DNA from: Nitrospiraceae bacterium
GTDB taxonomy: Bacteria; Nitrospirota; Nitrospiria; Nitrospirales; Nitrospiraceae
Reading direction: 5' to 3'
Length of the DNA: 23,401 nucleotides
Assembly: GCA_005800255.1 (NCBI GenBank)
Contig: SYGW01000025.1
Location: forward strand, 1 to 23,401
A model generated the notes under the pieces. It made no database searches. It was not told the origin of the DNA and was given only the letters and a program-made list of their open reading frames with translations. Position 1 is the first letter of the stretch. Each line of letters begins with the position of its first letter. Made by a program: the position numbers and the translations under genes. Shown here in pieces: positions 1-7,977 of the stretch.

Positions 1-2198
1 ATAAAGGGCATGAGATAGGCCACGGCCTTCTTCATGACCCTGGCGCTCTTCACCACTTGCGGCAAAAACATCTTACCGGCCCCGAAGAGGTCCCCCACGA
101 TGTTCATCCCTGCCATGAGCGGCCCCTCGATCACATGCAGCGGCTTGGCATATTTCAGGCGCGCTTCCTCGATATCCTGCTCGATGAAATCGGTCATGCC
201 TTTCACTAAAGCATGGGAGAGACGCCCTTCCACCGTGCCGGAACGCCACTCATCATCCTTCACCGCCACCTTGCCCAATTGCTTCACGGTCTCGGCAAAG
301 GTCACCAATCGTTCCGTCGCATCGGGCCTGCGGTTCAGCAACACATCTTCGACCAATTCCAAGAGATCCGTGGGAATCTCCTCGTAGACCGCCAACTGGC
401 CTGCGTTGACGATCCCCATATCCAGACCGGCCTTGATCGCGTGATAGAGGAAGGCCGCATGCATCGCTTCCCGCACCCGGTTGTTGCCGCGGAAGGAGAA
501 GGAAATATTGCTGACGCCTCCGCTCACTTTCGCCAAGGGCAGATGTTCTTTGATCCAGCGCGTGGCCTCAAGAAAGTTCACCGCGTAATTATTGTGCTCC
601 TCGATGCCAGTCGCCACAGTCAGGATATTCGGATCGAAGATGATGTCCTGGGCAGGAAATCCGATCCGCTCCGTGAGGAGGCGATAGGCCCTCTCGCAGA
701 CCTCAATCTTACGCTCATAGGTATCGGCCTGGCCCCGTTCGTCGAAGGCCATCACCACCACAGCAGCCCCATAGCGATGCACCAGCTTGGCATGTTCGAG
801 GAACTTAGCTTCGCCCTCCTTAAGACTGATGCTATTGACGACTGGCTTGCCTTGAATATTCTTCAGGCCTGTCTCCAGAATCTCCCATTTCGAACTGTCC
901 ACCATGATAGGAACGCGGGAGATATCTGGCTCCGACGCCACCAATCGCAGAAACTTCTCCATGGCAGCCTGGGAGTCGAGCATGCCTTCGTCCATATTGA
1001 TATCGATGATCTGGGCGCCCCCCTCGACTTGCTGGCGCGCCACCGAGAGGGCTGCGTCATAGTCGCCAGCCAGAATCAATTTAGAGAAGGCCGGAGACCC
1101 GGTCACGTTGGTCCTCTCACCGATATTCACAAAGTTCGACTCAGGCCTGATCGTGACTGCCTCCAACCCGCTCAACCTGGTATGGGGCTCGACGACCGGA
1201 GGGACGCGCGGAGCAATCCCCTTCACCGCCTCGGCGATCAGCTTGATATGGGCAGGAGCCGTTCCGCAGCAACCGCCGACGATGTTCAGCCAGCCGTTCT
1301 GCGCCCATTCTTTCAATTGCGGCGCGAGACTTTCTGGCGTTTCAGGAAACCCCGTCGGCAATAAGGGATTGGGCAGTCCGGCATTCGGATGGCAACTCAC
1401 ATAGATCGGGGCCAGACGCGACAGTTCTTCGATCAAGGGACGCATTTCCTTGGGGCCCAATGCGCAGTTGATCCCGACGCTCAAGAGCGGCACATGGGAA
1501 GTGGAATTCCAGAAGGCTTCAATCGTTTGGCCCGTCACCCCGCGATTGCTGCCAGCCTGGATGAATGTGACCGAGGCCATGATGGGAAGTTTGACCTTGC
1601 GGTCTTCGAAGAACTGATCGATGGCGAAGAAGGCCGCCTTGGCATTGAGCGTATCGAAAATCGTTTCGACCAAGAGAATATCGACACCTCCATCCACCAA
1701 GCCGCGGACCTGCTCATAGTAGGCCGTCACCAGTTCATCGTAGGTGGTGCCTCGCGCGCCGGAATTATTGACATCAGTGGAAATGGACGAGGTCTTCGTG
1801 GTCGGCCCGATCGCTCCCGCCACAAAACAGGACCGGCCAGGCACTGCCCCCATGACCTGTTGTGCCGCGCGTTTGGCACATTCGCCTCCGGCTTTGGCCA
1901 GTTCGTAGGCCAGGGACTCCATCCCATAATCGGCCAGGGAAATGGCTTGCGCGTTGAACGTGTTCGTCTCCACGATATCGGCGCCCGCTTCGAAGTACTG
2001 GCGATGAATCTCCTCGATGATGGCAGGCTGGGTGAGGTTCAAGAGATCGTTGTGCCCCTGCTGATCCTTCTTGCAGTCTTTGAACCGCTCGCCCCGAAAC
2101 GAAGCCTCGTCCAGCTTCTTCCGCTGGATCATGGTGCCCATGGCCCCGTCGAGGACGAGAATCCGTTGCTGCAATAATGTCTCTAACGAACCGCTCAT
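1..2198 (-). CDS. metH: Methionine synthase, cobalamin-dependent (5' part, runs off the window)
   Basis: Transfers a methyl group from 5-methyltetrahydrofolate through cobalamin to homocysteine, giving methionine in the cytosol. I translated 732 residues on the minus strand without a stop. The homocysteine-binding barrel comes first (about 1-330) with zinc ligands Cys245, Cys310 and Cys311 (motif GGCCGT), at nearly the same positions as in E. coli MetH. The pterin-binding barrel follows (about 350-610, motif FVNIGERTN). The cobalamin cap domain occupies about 640-732, ending [14 protein letters not shown] just before the window edge, so the DxHDIGK cobalamin motif and reactivation domain, if present, lie outside. 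The ATG at 2198 is preceded by GGAG with 9-nt spacing and a good sigma70-like promoter. The leader is about 45 nt, too short for a cobalamin or SAM riboswitch. Several long frames read on the opposite strand here are shadows of this gene. Confidence 0.96.
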   Translation of the reverse strand, partial: MSGSLETLLQQRILVLDGAMGTMIQRKKLDEASFRGERFKDCKKDQQGHNDLLNLTQPAIIEEIHRQYFEAGADIVETNTFNAQAISLADYGMESLAYELAKAGGECAKRAAQQVMGAVPGRSCFVAGAIGPTTKTSSISTDVNNSGARGTTYDELVTAYYEQVRGLVDGGVDILLVETIFDTLNAKAAFFAIDQFFEDRKVKLPIMASVTFIQAGSNRGVTGQTIEAFWNSTSHVPLLSVGINCALGPKEMRPLIEELSRLAPIYVSCHPNAGLPNPLLPTGFPETPESLAPQLKEWAQNGWLNIVGGCCGTAPAHIKLIAEAVKGIAPRVPPVVEPHTRLSGLEAVTIRPESNFVNIGERTNVTGSPAFSKLILAGDYDAALSVARQQVEGGAQIIDINMDEGMLDSQAAMEKFLRLVASEPDISRVPIMVDSSKWEILETGLKNIQGKPVVNSISLKEGEAKFLEHAKLVHRYGAAVVVMAFDERGQADTYERKIEVCERAYRLLTERIGFPAQDIIFDPNILTVATGIEEHNNYAVNFLEATRWIKEHLPLAKVSGGVSNISFSFRGNNRVREAMHAAFLYHAIKAGLDMGIVNAGQLAVYEEIPTDLLELVEDVLLNRRPDATERLVTFAETVKQLGKVAVKDDEWRSGTVEGRLSHALVKGMTDFIEQDIEEARLKYAKPLHVIEGPLMAGMNIVGDLFGAGKMFLPQVVKSARVMKKAVAYLMPF

Positions 2199-2248
2199 GG
2201 GTCTAGTCTCCGCAATCGAATGTACTTGATGGCAAGGAAAGTCAGGCC

Positions 2249-2277
2249 ATCATAACTGACGAGTCTTGCACCGGCAA
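2249..2277 (-). promoter_or_regulatory. Predicted sigma70-type promoter of metH
   Basis: Read on the minus strand: -35 TTGCCG (2277-2272), 17-nt spacer, -10 TATGAT (2254-2249). Transcription would start near 2242, giving a leader of about 45 nt. It lies where an over-extended upstream start (TTG at 2266) of the divergent gene would fall, which favours the later GTG at 2350 for that gene. Confidence 0.55.
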
Positions 2278-2349
2278 GCAATCCGACCTCCGGACCTTGA
2301 CAGGGTAAAGAGCCGCCGATACCATGTCGGCACCAGCTGGAGAGAACCC

Positions 2350-3141
2350 GTGCTCCTGCATCTTTCTACCCCCACGATCATCTGCTCGCTGCTCCTTGCC
2401 CTCTCGACTGCCACCTGGCTCCATCCTGAAACAGTCCTCGCAGCCCCCTATTTCGAGGACGGGTACCTCGGGGTGACCCAGACAGAGCTCCATCAGACAC
2501 TCGGAATGCCCCAGGCGGTGCGCGACAGAAAGTCCGCCCTGCGCGTCTTCACGTACTACGCCATCACCGATTGGGAAAAGTATTTCCGCAAGCTCGTCTC
2601 GCCGGAGAACGGCGAAGACGTCTATACCTTCAAACGCGACGGCATCGAGATCCGCTACTCGTTCGGGTACACAGCCGATCCCAACGATGCCAGCGAGAAT
2701 CGCCCGTTATTCGTGCGCCTCCTCGACATTGAATTCTCTCCCTCCGTTCCCCTCTCCCAAATCCCCTCTCTCGTTCCGGAGTTCCATCCCTCAGAAGATC
2801 CGACCGCCCCCTCATTCCGGTCGAACATCTGGGTGCTTCTCTTTAAAGGCGCCCCGTCTCCGCAGGCTCGCTTTATCGTGAAAGAGGCCACCAAGGACAA
2901 GCTGGCCTGGACCCTGGCCTACCAGCTCTTTTCGCTGCAAGGATTGCCGGATCCGCTCACGGTCAAGTCGCTCATCGATCGGATGGAAATCAGCGCCCAA
3001 AGCATCGATCTGGTGACACAGCGCCAAAAACATACCCATGACCCGATCCTCAATCCCTACTCCCGGGAATTCTCCCAGCGCCCCCTGGCGCAGCCCCGGC
3101 CCTCTGCGAAAAAGATTCCTCTGCCTCAATACGCCGAATAA
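2350..3141 (+). CDS. Exported protein with weak SmpA/BamE-like motif, function unknown
   Basis: A 263-residue protein. I chose GTG 2350 because GGAGAG (2339-2344) sits 5 nt upstream and the predicted mature protein follows directly; the in-frame TTG at 2266 lies inside the metH promoter and lacks such a site. Residues about 1-32 form a signal peptide (LLLALSTATW core, cleavage probably in VLAAPYF). The start of the mature part, GYLGVTQTELHQTLGMPQAV, resembles the SmpA/OmlA (BamE) pattern of a Gly-Met/Val-Thr turn, a helix and a Leu-Gly-x-Pro end. The rest is not recognised, and the C-terminus is Pro/Gln-rich and probably disordered. The next gene carries a clearer version of the same motif, so the two may be functionally related envelope proteins. 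The protein is probably periplasmic; no function is assigned. Confidence 0.75.
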   Translation: MLLHLSTPTIICSLLLALSTATWLHPETVLAAPYFEDGYLGVTQTELHQTLGMPQAVRDRKSALRVFTYYAITDWEKYFRKLVSPENGEDVYTFKRDGIEIRYSFGYTADPNDASENRPLFVRLLDIEFSPSVPLSQIPSLVPEFHPSEDPTAPSFRSNIWVLLFKGAPSPQARFIVKEATKDKLAWTLAYQLFSLQGLPDPLTVKSLIDRMEISAQSIDLVTQRQKHTHDPILNPYSREFSQRPLAQPRPSAKKIPLPQYAE

Positions 3142-3203
3142 CCCACTCGCGAAGCGTGCCACTGCCATCGCATCGATTCGACAGCGCACACCACCTCGTT
3201 TTC

Positions 3204-3233
3204 TTGACTCTCTTCGAGTCACATTGCTACGAT
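3204..3233 (+). promoter_or_regulatory. Predicted promoter of the membrane-anchored SmpA-like gene
   Basis: -35 TTGACT (3204-3209), 18-nt spacer, -10 TACGAT (3228-3233). The predicted start of transcription near 3240 lies upstream of ATG 3276 but downstream of an earlier in-frame ATG at 3156, so it supports 3276 as the true start. Confidence 0.5.
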
Positions 3234-3275
3234 ACCTCCGTCACATATCCATCCACCGTTGCGGCTCAAGAACCC

Positions 3276-3701
3276 ATGAACACTGTTTCGGCTGATCTTA
3301 CGGAACCAACCCCCTTTCTTTGCCGGCGCTCGGTCCGGCTCATCATCTACGCAGGGCTGGGGCTCTTCCTGCTCCTCATCGTCATCTGGCCGCTGGTCGC
3401 GCAGCTCAAAGACCCGGACTTTCAGAAACATATCGCGGAACATCGTGTCATGGTCGGCATGTCGAAGGAGCAGGTGTTACAGGCCTGGGGCGGACCGCAA
3501 ACGATCAACACGACCTTCACCAAAGAAGGCCTCCGTCGCGAGGAATGGATTTTTGAAGATTGGGAAAACGCGGCAGTCCTCAAGCACCGCTACCTGTACT
3601 TTGAAGAAGGCCGCCTCATTGGCGGATGGTTCCAAGGGTCCGGCGAACGGCTGCCTACCCAGACCCCGTCCAATCCGCACAATCCGAAGCCGCAACGCTA
3701 A
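3276..3701 (+). CDS. Membrane-anchored SmpA/BamE-like protein
   Basis: A 141-residue protein starting at ATG 3276; the start is chosen from the promoter position, and no strong ribosome binding site is visible. One hydrophobic segment (about 22-42, IIYAGLGLFLLLIVIWPLVA) anchors it, with the rest outside the membrane. Residues about 57-80 (VGMSKEQVLQAWGGPQTINT) fit the SmpA/OmlA pattern, in which a Gly-Met-Ser/Thr turn precedes a helix and a Gly-x-Pro loop. This fold occurs in BamE and many small envelope proteins. A charged strand pair follows (REEWIF, RYLYFEEGRL). The C-terminus is Pro/Asn-rich. No BAM genes are nearby, so BamE identity is not claimed. It converges on the minus-strand gene at 3719 with a 17-nt gap. 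Confidence 0.75.
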   Translation: MNTVSADLTEPTPFLCRRSVRLIIYAGLGLFLLLIVIWPLVAQLKDPDFQKHIAEHRVMVGMSKEQVLQAWGGPQTINTTFTKEGLRREEWIFEDWENAAVLKHRYLYFEEGRLIGGWFQGSGERLPTQTPSNPHNPKPQR

Positions 3702-3718
3702 AGGAGAAAGACGGCGGG

Positions 3719-4003
3719 TTACGGAGTTTCCGTAATTTGCACGCGGCGCAATTTTCCAGGGCCGCCCGAGATGGTTAACACCCGTTTCCATTCCCGGATC
3801 TGGTACACTGCCCAGGCAGGCGATTCGCCTTTGTACGAGGCATCAGGATCTTCCCCGCTGGCGTTGAGAAAAATCGGCTCCGTGAAGCCTTCTTCCAACA
3901 CATAGTCGAGGAGGCAGTCCGTGACGAAGCCGGACCCTTGCAGGGCCACCTCGGCCAGCATCGTCAGAATATCTTCAGGATTTTGGATCGTCACGTGTTG
4001 CAT
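3719..4003 (-). CDS. Hypothetical protein, 94 residues
   Basis: Start ATG 4003 has GGAGG (4015-4011) about 7 nt upstream. The protein is acidic in the middle and begins with a helical stretch (PEDILTMLAEVALQG). It contains a single Cys and ends in a basic strand-like part (WKRVLTISGGPGKLRRVQI). It has no signal peptide or membrane segment, so it is likely cytosolic. I do not recognise a family. It is divergent from the diiron-protein gene at 4061, with a 57-nt gap between the starts. Confidence 0.7.
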   Translation of the reverse strand: MQHVTIQNPEDILTMLAEVALQGSGFVTDCLLDYVLEEGFTEPIFLNASGEDPDASYKGESPAWAVYQIREWKRVLTISGGPGKLRRVQITETP

Positions 4004-4060
4004 TGAAGGACCTCCGCGTCATCGAATTGTAACGAGCCCCTCAGCAGGAAGGCAACAGAC

Positions 4061-4816
4061 ATGACTCGCCCCTTGACGAAAAGCCGACTCCGAGAAGAAA
4101 TCTTGCGCCTCATGGATCGCAAACACCATTGGGCCTGGCCGGCATTCACCGATGGCACGGTTACCGTCGACCAACTCAAACGCCACTTTCAACAGGAATA
4201 CGGCGTCTATGTGCGAGACTTCCCCGTGTTCCTGGCACGCATTCACGGACAGAATCCTCCGGCTCCGGTCCGCCGGATGTTGGCCGATAACATTTACGAA
4301 GAAGACACAGGCGGACTCTCGCTGGGCAAATCGCACCCGGAACTGTTCCTGACCATGATGGCGGGACTCGGATTGCCGGCGCGCGATTTTGACAAGGTGC
4401 GCCTCCTGCCCGCCAGCAAACGCTACCGCGCCTGGCTCGACAAGGTCTCGAACCATCGGGACTGGGTGGTCGGAGCCGCGGCCCTGACCATCTTCGTCGA
4501 AGGCAGCATCAAGGATCGCGCGGAAATTGCCGATCCCTCCAAGCCCAAGACCGCCGAAGAAATCGAAGCGATCGTTCAATGTCACCCGCTGGTGAAATAC
4601 CACGGGCTCTCCCCCGATGCGATGGATCTGATTCGCGCGCACCAGCTGGTCGAAGCGGGGCACCGCCACGATGCCTATGCGATGGTGGTGAACTACGCCA
4701 CGACCCGTCCGCAGCAACAGGCCGTCCTGGGCTGCCTCAAGAAATGTCTGACCCTCTGGCAGGCCTATCGCGACGCCGTCGCCAAGGCCTGTGGAGTGAC
4801 CAAGACCGCCCTGTGA
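4061..4816 (+). CDS. Heme-oxygenase-like diiron protein (TENA/PqqC/CADD superfamily)
   Basis: A 251-residue all-helical protein of the TENA/THI-4/PqqC group, in the branch of heme-oxygenase-like diiron oxygenases. The expected six-ligand iron set can be placed: Glu81 (or Glu80) in NIYEEDTGG, His92 in KSHPEL, Glu147 in IFVEGS, then His194, Glu198 and His201 in HQLVEAGH, which is the H-x3-[D/E]-x2-H signature. Relatives include chlamydial CADD, a self-sacrificing p-aminobenzoate synthase, and a Nitrosomonas homologue shown to replace pabABC. A p-aminobenzoate role is therefore possible, but the sacrificial Tyr and Lys cannot be identified without a structure. PqqC itself is less likely because no pqq genes are present. 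AGGAAGG (4046-4052) lies 8 nt before the ATG. The stop overlaps the start of the next gene (GTGA). Confidence 0.85.
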   Translation: MTRPLTKSRLREEILRLMDRKHHWAWPAFTDGTVTVDQLKRHFQQEYGVYVRDFPVFLARIHGQNPPAPVRRMLADNIYEEDTGGLSLGKSHPELFLTMMAGLGLPARDFDKVRLLPASKRYRAWLDKVSNHRDWVVGAAALTIFVEGSIKDRAEIADPSKPKTAEEIEAIVQCHPLVKYHGLSPDAMDLIRAHQLVEAGHRHDAYAMVVNYATTRPQQQAVLGCLKKCLTLWQAYRDAVAKACGVTKTAL

Positions 4817-5700
4817 GCCGGCCGATCGCTCTCGCGCTCCTGTTCGGCCTGCTGACAATCGGCCAGCCACCCTTGGCCCTCAGCCTCCCCGCCTCCGACG
4901 GCATGACGCTGATTCCTGCCGGAGAATTCCTGATGGGGAATCCGGCAGGCAGCGATGGCCTTCCAGACGAACAGCCGCAGCGCCTCATCTCCCTCTCCCC
5001 ATTCTGGATCGACCGGTACGAAGTCACGAACGAGGCCTACGCACGATTCGTCCTGGCAACCGGCCATCGCGCGCCGGAAAACGCCAACCCCGCCTCGACC
5101 CTCTGGGAAAACAACAGACCGATCTCCGGCATCGATACCCATCCTGTGGTGAACGTGAGCTGGGACGATGCCGTCGCCTATTGTTCCTGGACCGGCAAAC
5201 GGTTGCCGACCGAAGCGGAATGGGAAAAAGCCGCCCGCGGCACCGATGGCCGTCTCTATCCCTGGGGCAACGACTGGGACCTCACGAAAGCCAACAGCGC
5301 CAGCTATTGGGCGGGACGCACCATCGACTTTCAGAGCGGAGCGGACTGGGAATCCTTCTGGATGAAAGGCGAAGGGGCGCAGAGTGCGAAAACGAAGGGT
5401 CTGAAGGGAGAAGTGCTCACCCTGCCCGTCGGCAGTTTCCCGGAAGGCATCAGCCCCTACGGACTCCATGACATGGCAGGCAACGTCACGGAATGGGTCC
5501 AGGACTGGTACAACCCGAACTACCATAAAGAGGCTCCGCTCTCAGCCCCGCAAGGACCCCCTCGCGGGGCCATCAAGGGGATGCGCGGAGGATCCTGGCT
5601 CAAGCCTGTCATCAGCCTTCGCATGAACGACCGGGATTGGGGCCTCATGGACAGCCGCCCCAGCGGGACCGGCATCCGCTGCGCGAAGGATGCCTTCTAG
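4813..5700 (+). CDS. Exported SUMF1/FGE-sulfatase-domain protein
   Basis: A 295-residue protein. GTG 4813 overlaps the preceding stop by four bases (GTGA), indicating translational coupling. The first 27 residues form a signal peptide (IALALLFGLLTIG). The formylglycine-generating-enzyme fold begins at about residue 30 (MTLIPAGEFLMG) and includes the family motifs FWIDRYEVTNEAYARF, PVVNVSWDDAVAYCSW, RLPTEAEWEKAARG, YPWG, GLHDMAGNVTEWVQDWY, RGGSW and GIRCA. In true FGE a copper-binding Cys pair sits after RGGSW; here the region reads ISLRMNDRD and only Cys290 (GIRCA) remains. Sulfatase-activating chemistry is therefore unlikely, and a binding or other oxidative role is possible. It is probably periplasmic. 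Coupling to the diiron protein suggests shared expression, though one is predicted cytosolic and the other exported. Confidence 0.85.
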   Translation: MSRPIALALLFGLLTIGQPPLALSLPASDGMTLIPAGEFLMGNPAGSDGLPDEQPQRLISLSPFWIDRYEVTNEAYARFVLATGHRAPENANPASTLWENNRPISGIDTHPVVNVSWDDAVAYCSWTGKRLPTEAEWEKAARGTDGRLYPWGNDWDLTKANSASYWAGRTIDFQSGADWESFWMKGEGAQSAKTKGLKGEVLTLPVGSFPEGISPYGLHDMAGNVTEWVQDWYNPNYHKEAPLSAPQGPPRGAIKGMRGGSWLKPVISLRMNDRDWGLMDSRPSGTGIRCAKDAF

Positions 5701-5724
5701 CAGATTGCTGAAAAAACCGGCAGG
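5701..5724 (+). repeat. Probable solo end fragment of the dispersed palindromic repeat
   Basis: Directly after the TAG of the SUMF1-like gene, the sequence CAGATTGCTGAAAAA matches 13 of 15 positions of the end of the repeat family (for example CAGGATGCTGAAAAA in the 21425-21546 copy), and identity falls off after about 24 nt (17/24). It lies in the 32-nt gap between two convergent genes. It may be a decayed remnant or simply an A-rich terminator-like sequence. Confidence 0.4.
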
Positions 5725-5732
5725 GAAAGAGA

Positions 5733-6053
5733 TCACTCCGGTGCGGTTGCGAAAGCCCGGTCGAAACTCGCGCGCAGGGTCGCAACGTCCGATTGATCCT
5801 CCGTCAACACGCCACATTCGATCAACAATGCCAGACGAGGATTGGGATCGAGACGGCGCAGGGCCTGTTTGGTGAGGCCGACAGACTCGAGAATTTTCCG
5901 ATAGGTGCCGAGCCAGGAGCCGGTCACGGCTTTCAGCCCCGCATCGGTCGGTTTCATCCGGCCCAGCTTCACCTGTTCAAGCAGTTTGGTGATCGGATCG
6001 GACTGGGAGATCGTAGCAATCGCGCGCTGGAGAGTCTGTTCGCCTGATTCCAT
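5733..6053 (-). CDS. Hypothetical protein downstream of fmdB, 106 residues
   Basis: I chose ATG 6053, only 2 nt past the stop of the zinc-ribbon gene, which suggests translational coupling. Earlier in-frame starts would lie deep inside that gene and encode an Arg-rich, implausible N-terminus. The protein is mostly helical with no signal peptide or membrane segment (IATISQSDPITKLLEQVKLG early, LALLIECGVLTEDQ later). The phrase VGLTKQALRRLDPNPRLALL reads as a helix-turn-helix-like stretch, but I do not assign a family. It is likely cotranscribed with fmdB from the promoter at 6310-6338. Confidence 0.65.
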   Translation of the reverse strand: MESGEQTLQRAIATISQSDPITKLLEQVKLGRMKPTDAGLKAVTGSWLGTYRKILESVGLTKQALRRLDPNPRLALLIECGVLTEDQSDVATLRASFDRAFATAPE

Positions 6054-6055
6054 GA

Positions 6056-6283
6056 TCAATTGGTGGAACAAGAACCGGGGCCGCGCGGGTCGCCGCAACT
6101 GCCGCAGGAGCCGCCCCCGCTGCCAGACAGCACCCACGCATCCGTGCCGCCCACTCCGAACCCGGAGATTTGTTTCTCCAGCTTTGTGGCCTGGCATTTC
6201 GGACAGACTGCTTGCGTAGAGCCATAGACCAACAGCTCAAAACGATGTTTACATTCTCCACAGACATATTCGAAGATAGGCAT
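6056..6283 (-). CDS. FmdB-family zinc-ribbon protein
   Basis: A 75-residue protein with the FmdB/CxxC_CxxC_SSSS opening MPIFEYVCGECKHRFE. Cys8, Cys11, Cys27 and Cys30 form a zinc ribbon. The tail is Gly/Ser-rich with a further Cys cluster (SCGSCG and a final Cys near the end), common in members called putative regulatory proteins. The family is widespread, and the name comes from a formamidase operon regulator; its molecular role is not well established. AAGGAG lies about 7 nt before ATG 6283, and a strong promoter sits upstream. It is followed after 2 nt by a small hypothetical gene. Confidence 0.9.
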   Translation of the reverse strand: MPIFEYVCGECKHRFELLVYGSTQAVCPKCQATKLEKQISGFGVGGTDAWVLSGSGGGSCGSCGDPRGPGSCSTN

Positions 6284-6309
6284 GGCTCGTACTCCTTATT
6301 GTATCGAGC

Positions 6310-6338
6310 ATTATAAGATCGGACCGGCCAGTTCGCAA
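6310..6338 (-). promoter_or_regulatory. Predicted sigma70-type promoter of fmdB
   Basis: On the minus strand: -35 TTGCGA (6338-6333), 17-nt spacer, and perfect -10 TATAAT (6315-6310). The transcript would begin near 6303, about 20 nt before the fmdB ATG, leaving room for the AAGGAG site. Confidence 0.6.
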
Positions 6339-6353
6339 TCCATGGAGCGCCTT

Positions 6354-6635
6354 ATGTACCAAGAAGAAAAAAGCTTCACGTTGCGATTCAGCCTGGAAGC
6401 TTCCTTCCCCGACGACTATGAGGGAGAAGAGGAGAACCAGGCTTGGGTACGGGAATGGGAAACGGCGATCAAGGCGGATCTGCTCAAAGTGGTCTTCGAC
6501 TCGTTGCGCCGGCACCAGTCCTGGAAGACGCACGTGCGCAATCGCGGAAAATCCCCTTCCTATGAGATTGAAATCGTCCTCGCGCGGGACTTCTCGCAGG
6601 ACATCCCCAAACCGCAAGGGTTCACGCTGCCGTGA
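6354..6635 (+). CDS. Hypothetical protein upstream of hemW, 93 residues
   Basis: I chose ATG 6354 because GGAG (6344-6347) lies 6 nt upstream; in-frame ATGs at 6282 and 6342 have no such site, and 6282 overlaps the divergent fmdB start. The sequence has strand-like KSFTLRFSLEASFP, an acidic turn (DDYEGEEENQ), a helix (VREWETAIKADLLKVVFDSL) and a final strand (SYEIEIVLARDF). It is cytosolic and the family is not recognised. Its TGA overlaps the hemW GTG by four bases, so the two genes are translationally coupled. Confidence 0.7.
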   Translation: MYQEEKSFTLRFSLEASFPDDYEGEEENQAWVREWETAIKADLLKVVFDSLRRHQSWKTHVRNRGKSPSYEIEIVLARDFSQDIPKPQGFTLP

Positions 6636-7768
6636 GCACGCCTCCCCTCGGTCTCTATCTCCATATCCCCTTCTGCCTGCAACGGTGCGACTTCTGCTCC
6701 TTCTATCTAGAAATCCATCGAGAAGGCCGCGCAGAAACCTTTGTCGAGTCCCTCATCCATGAGCTTGAGCTATCGGCCCGGCAACATATCACCACCGGCC
6801 GCCTCATCCAGTCCGTCTATCTTGGCGGCGGCACGCCGACAGTCCTGGCCGCAACGCAACTGACCGCCATTCTGTCCGAGATTCGTCGCCAACTCACCCT
6901 CGCCCAGGACTGTGAAATCACCGTAGAGGCCCACCCCTCCACGATCTCCGAACAGGATCTCGCGCAACTCCGCCAGGCCGGCATCACCCGCATGAGCTTC
7001 GGAGCAGAATCGATGGAGGATGGAGACCTGACCAAAATCGGCAGACCAGGTGCGGTCCATGAAACCGTCACCGCGATGAATCAGGCCCGAGCAGCCGGCT
7101 TCACCAACATTAACCTTGACTTGATGTATGGACTACCAAGTCAAAGCCTGGAGAGTTGGAAACGAACACTAACTAACTGTCTCGCACTGCATCCAACACA
7201 CCTGTCCTGCTATGCCCTCACAGTCGAACAGGAAACCAAACTCGCCTCCAATATCCAACGCCACCGCAGCCCGGAACTGGACGAAGGGCTTCAAGTTGAG
7301 ATGGACGAGGCAGCGCAGCGGATCTTGGCTGAGGCAGGCTATGAGCGGTACGAAGTGTCGAACTATGCCAGGCCCGGCTATGCCTGCCGGCACAACCTCC
7401 TCTACTGGACCAACGGCGAATACCTGGGCTTTGGTCCAAGCGCCCAGTCCTATCTGGGCGGGACCAGATTTGGCAATGTCGCAGACCTCACGGCCTACGA
7501 CGCGGCCCTCGCGGCAGACACCCTTCCCATCGAGGACCGCGCCACACTTTCGGAAGAGGAACAGCTCCGCGATGCCGTGATTTTCGGGTTACGGCTCATT
7601 CAAGGCATTCCCTCGCGCCATCTGCATCAACACGCAACAAACTACGGGCACGAGACGGTTACAGCCCAGTTGGTGGCGCAGCAGATGATCGAAGAGGACG
7701 GAGAGCGGAGCAGACTTTCGGCAAAGGGCCAGCTGCAGGCGGACACCATCGCCCGGCAGTTGTACTAA
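6632..7768 (+). CDS. hemW: HemW-type radical SAM protein (heme chaperone family)
   Basis: A 378-residue radical SAM protein, the usual HemW length. Cys15, Cys19 and Cys22 (CLQRCDFCSF) form the CxxxCxxC cluster site. The residue two after the third Cys is Phe, whereas true coproporphyrinogen dehydrogenase HemN has a fourth Cys there, so HemW is the better name. Other HemW marks are LGGGTPT (64-70), ITVEAHPST, the DLMYGLP segment and the HNLLYWTNGEYLGFGPSA block, whose HNxxYW motif is typical of HemW. Family members bind heme and are proposed to deliver it to respiratory proteins. GTG 6632 overlaps the previous stop. The palindromic repeat starts on the base after the TAA. Confidence 0.92.
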   Translation: MSTPPLGLYLHIPFCLQRCDFCSFYLEIHREGRAETFVESLIHELELSARQHITTGRLIQSVYLGGGTPTVLAATQLTAILSEIRRQLTLAQDCEITVEAHPSTISEQDLAQLRQAGITRMSFGAESMEDGDLTKIGRPGAVHETVTAMNQARAAGFTNINLDLMYGLPSQSLESWKRTLTNCLALHPTHLSCYALTVEQETKLASNIQRHRSPELDEGLQVEMDEAAQRILAEAGYERYEVSNYARPGYACRHNLLYWTNGEYLGFGPSAQSYLGGTRFGNVADLTAYDAALAADTLPIEDRATLSEEEQLRDAVIFGLRLIQGIPSRHLHQHATNYGHETVTAQLVAQQMIEEDGERSRLSAKGQLQADTIARQLY

Positions 7769-7891
7769 CAGGCTGTTGAAAAACTCTGCCAGCTTCGTTC
7801 TCGCATCGTTCAGACCCTCAACATACCCTACGGGTACGCCTCGGCCCTTCACTCACTGCGGCCTCGCTGGACAGCCTTTTTAAACAGCCTG
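7769..7891 (+). repeat. Dispersed palindromic repeat, copy A (123 bp)
   Basis: The ends are inverted repeats: CAGGCTGTTGAAAAA (7769-7783) and TTTTTAAACAGCCTG (7877-7891), complementary at 14 of 15 positions. The centre holds a small hairpin, TACCC/GGGTA (7824-7828 with 7832-7836). Internal blocks AGCTTCGTTCT and GCGAGGCCGCAG (as the complement) are shared with copies at 20795 and 21425, which lie in the opposite orientation. It encodes nothing. It begins immediately after the hemW stop, and its A-rich/T-rich ends could form a long terminator-like stem in RNA. Confidence 0.85.
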
Positions 7892-7977
7892 CTGCGGGAA
7901 ACGAACTTCCCTCTAGCCACCATTGACTTTATCCCTGGGCCGGATGGAAACTAAAGCCAGATCACATCGGAGGTGCC

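Noticed and set aside
213..2177. Long plus-strand open frames (383 and 262 codons) across this region
   Set aside because: They are antisense to metH, whose minus-strand frame carries all the zinc and pterin motifs; the plus-strand products have His/Arg/Asp-rich shadow composition.
2199..2349. Cobalamin or SAM riboswitch before metH
   Set aside because: The predicted promoter leaves a leader of about 45 nt, too short for either class, and no conserved B12-box-like sequence is visible.
2266..2349. Earlier TTG start for the exported protein at 2350
   Set aside because: It lies within the metH promoter, lacks a ribosome binding site and would bury the signal peptide.
4813..5700. True formylglycine-generating enzyme
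   Set aside because: The copper-binding Cys pair is not complete and no sulfatase gene is nearby.
6632..7768. HemN coproporphyrinogen dehydrogenase
   Set aside because: The fourth Cys of the HemN motif is Phe, and the HNxxYW motif of HemW is present.
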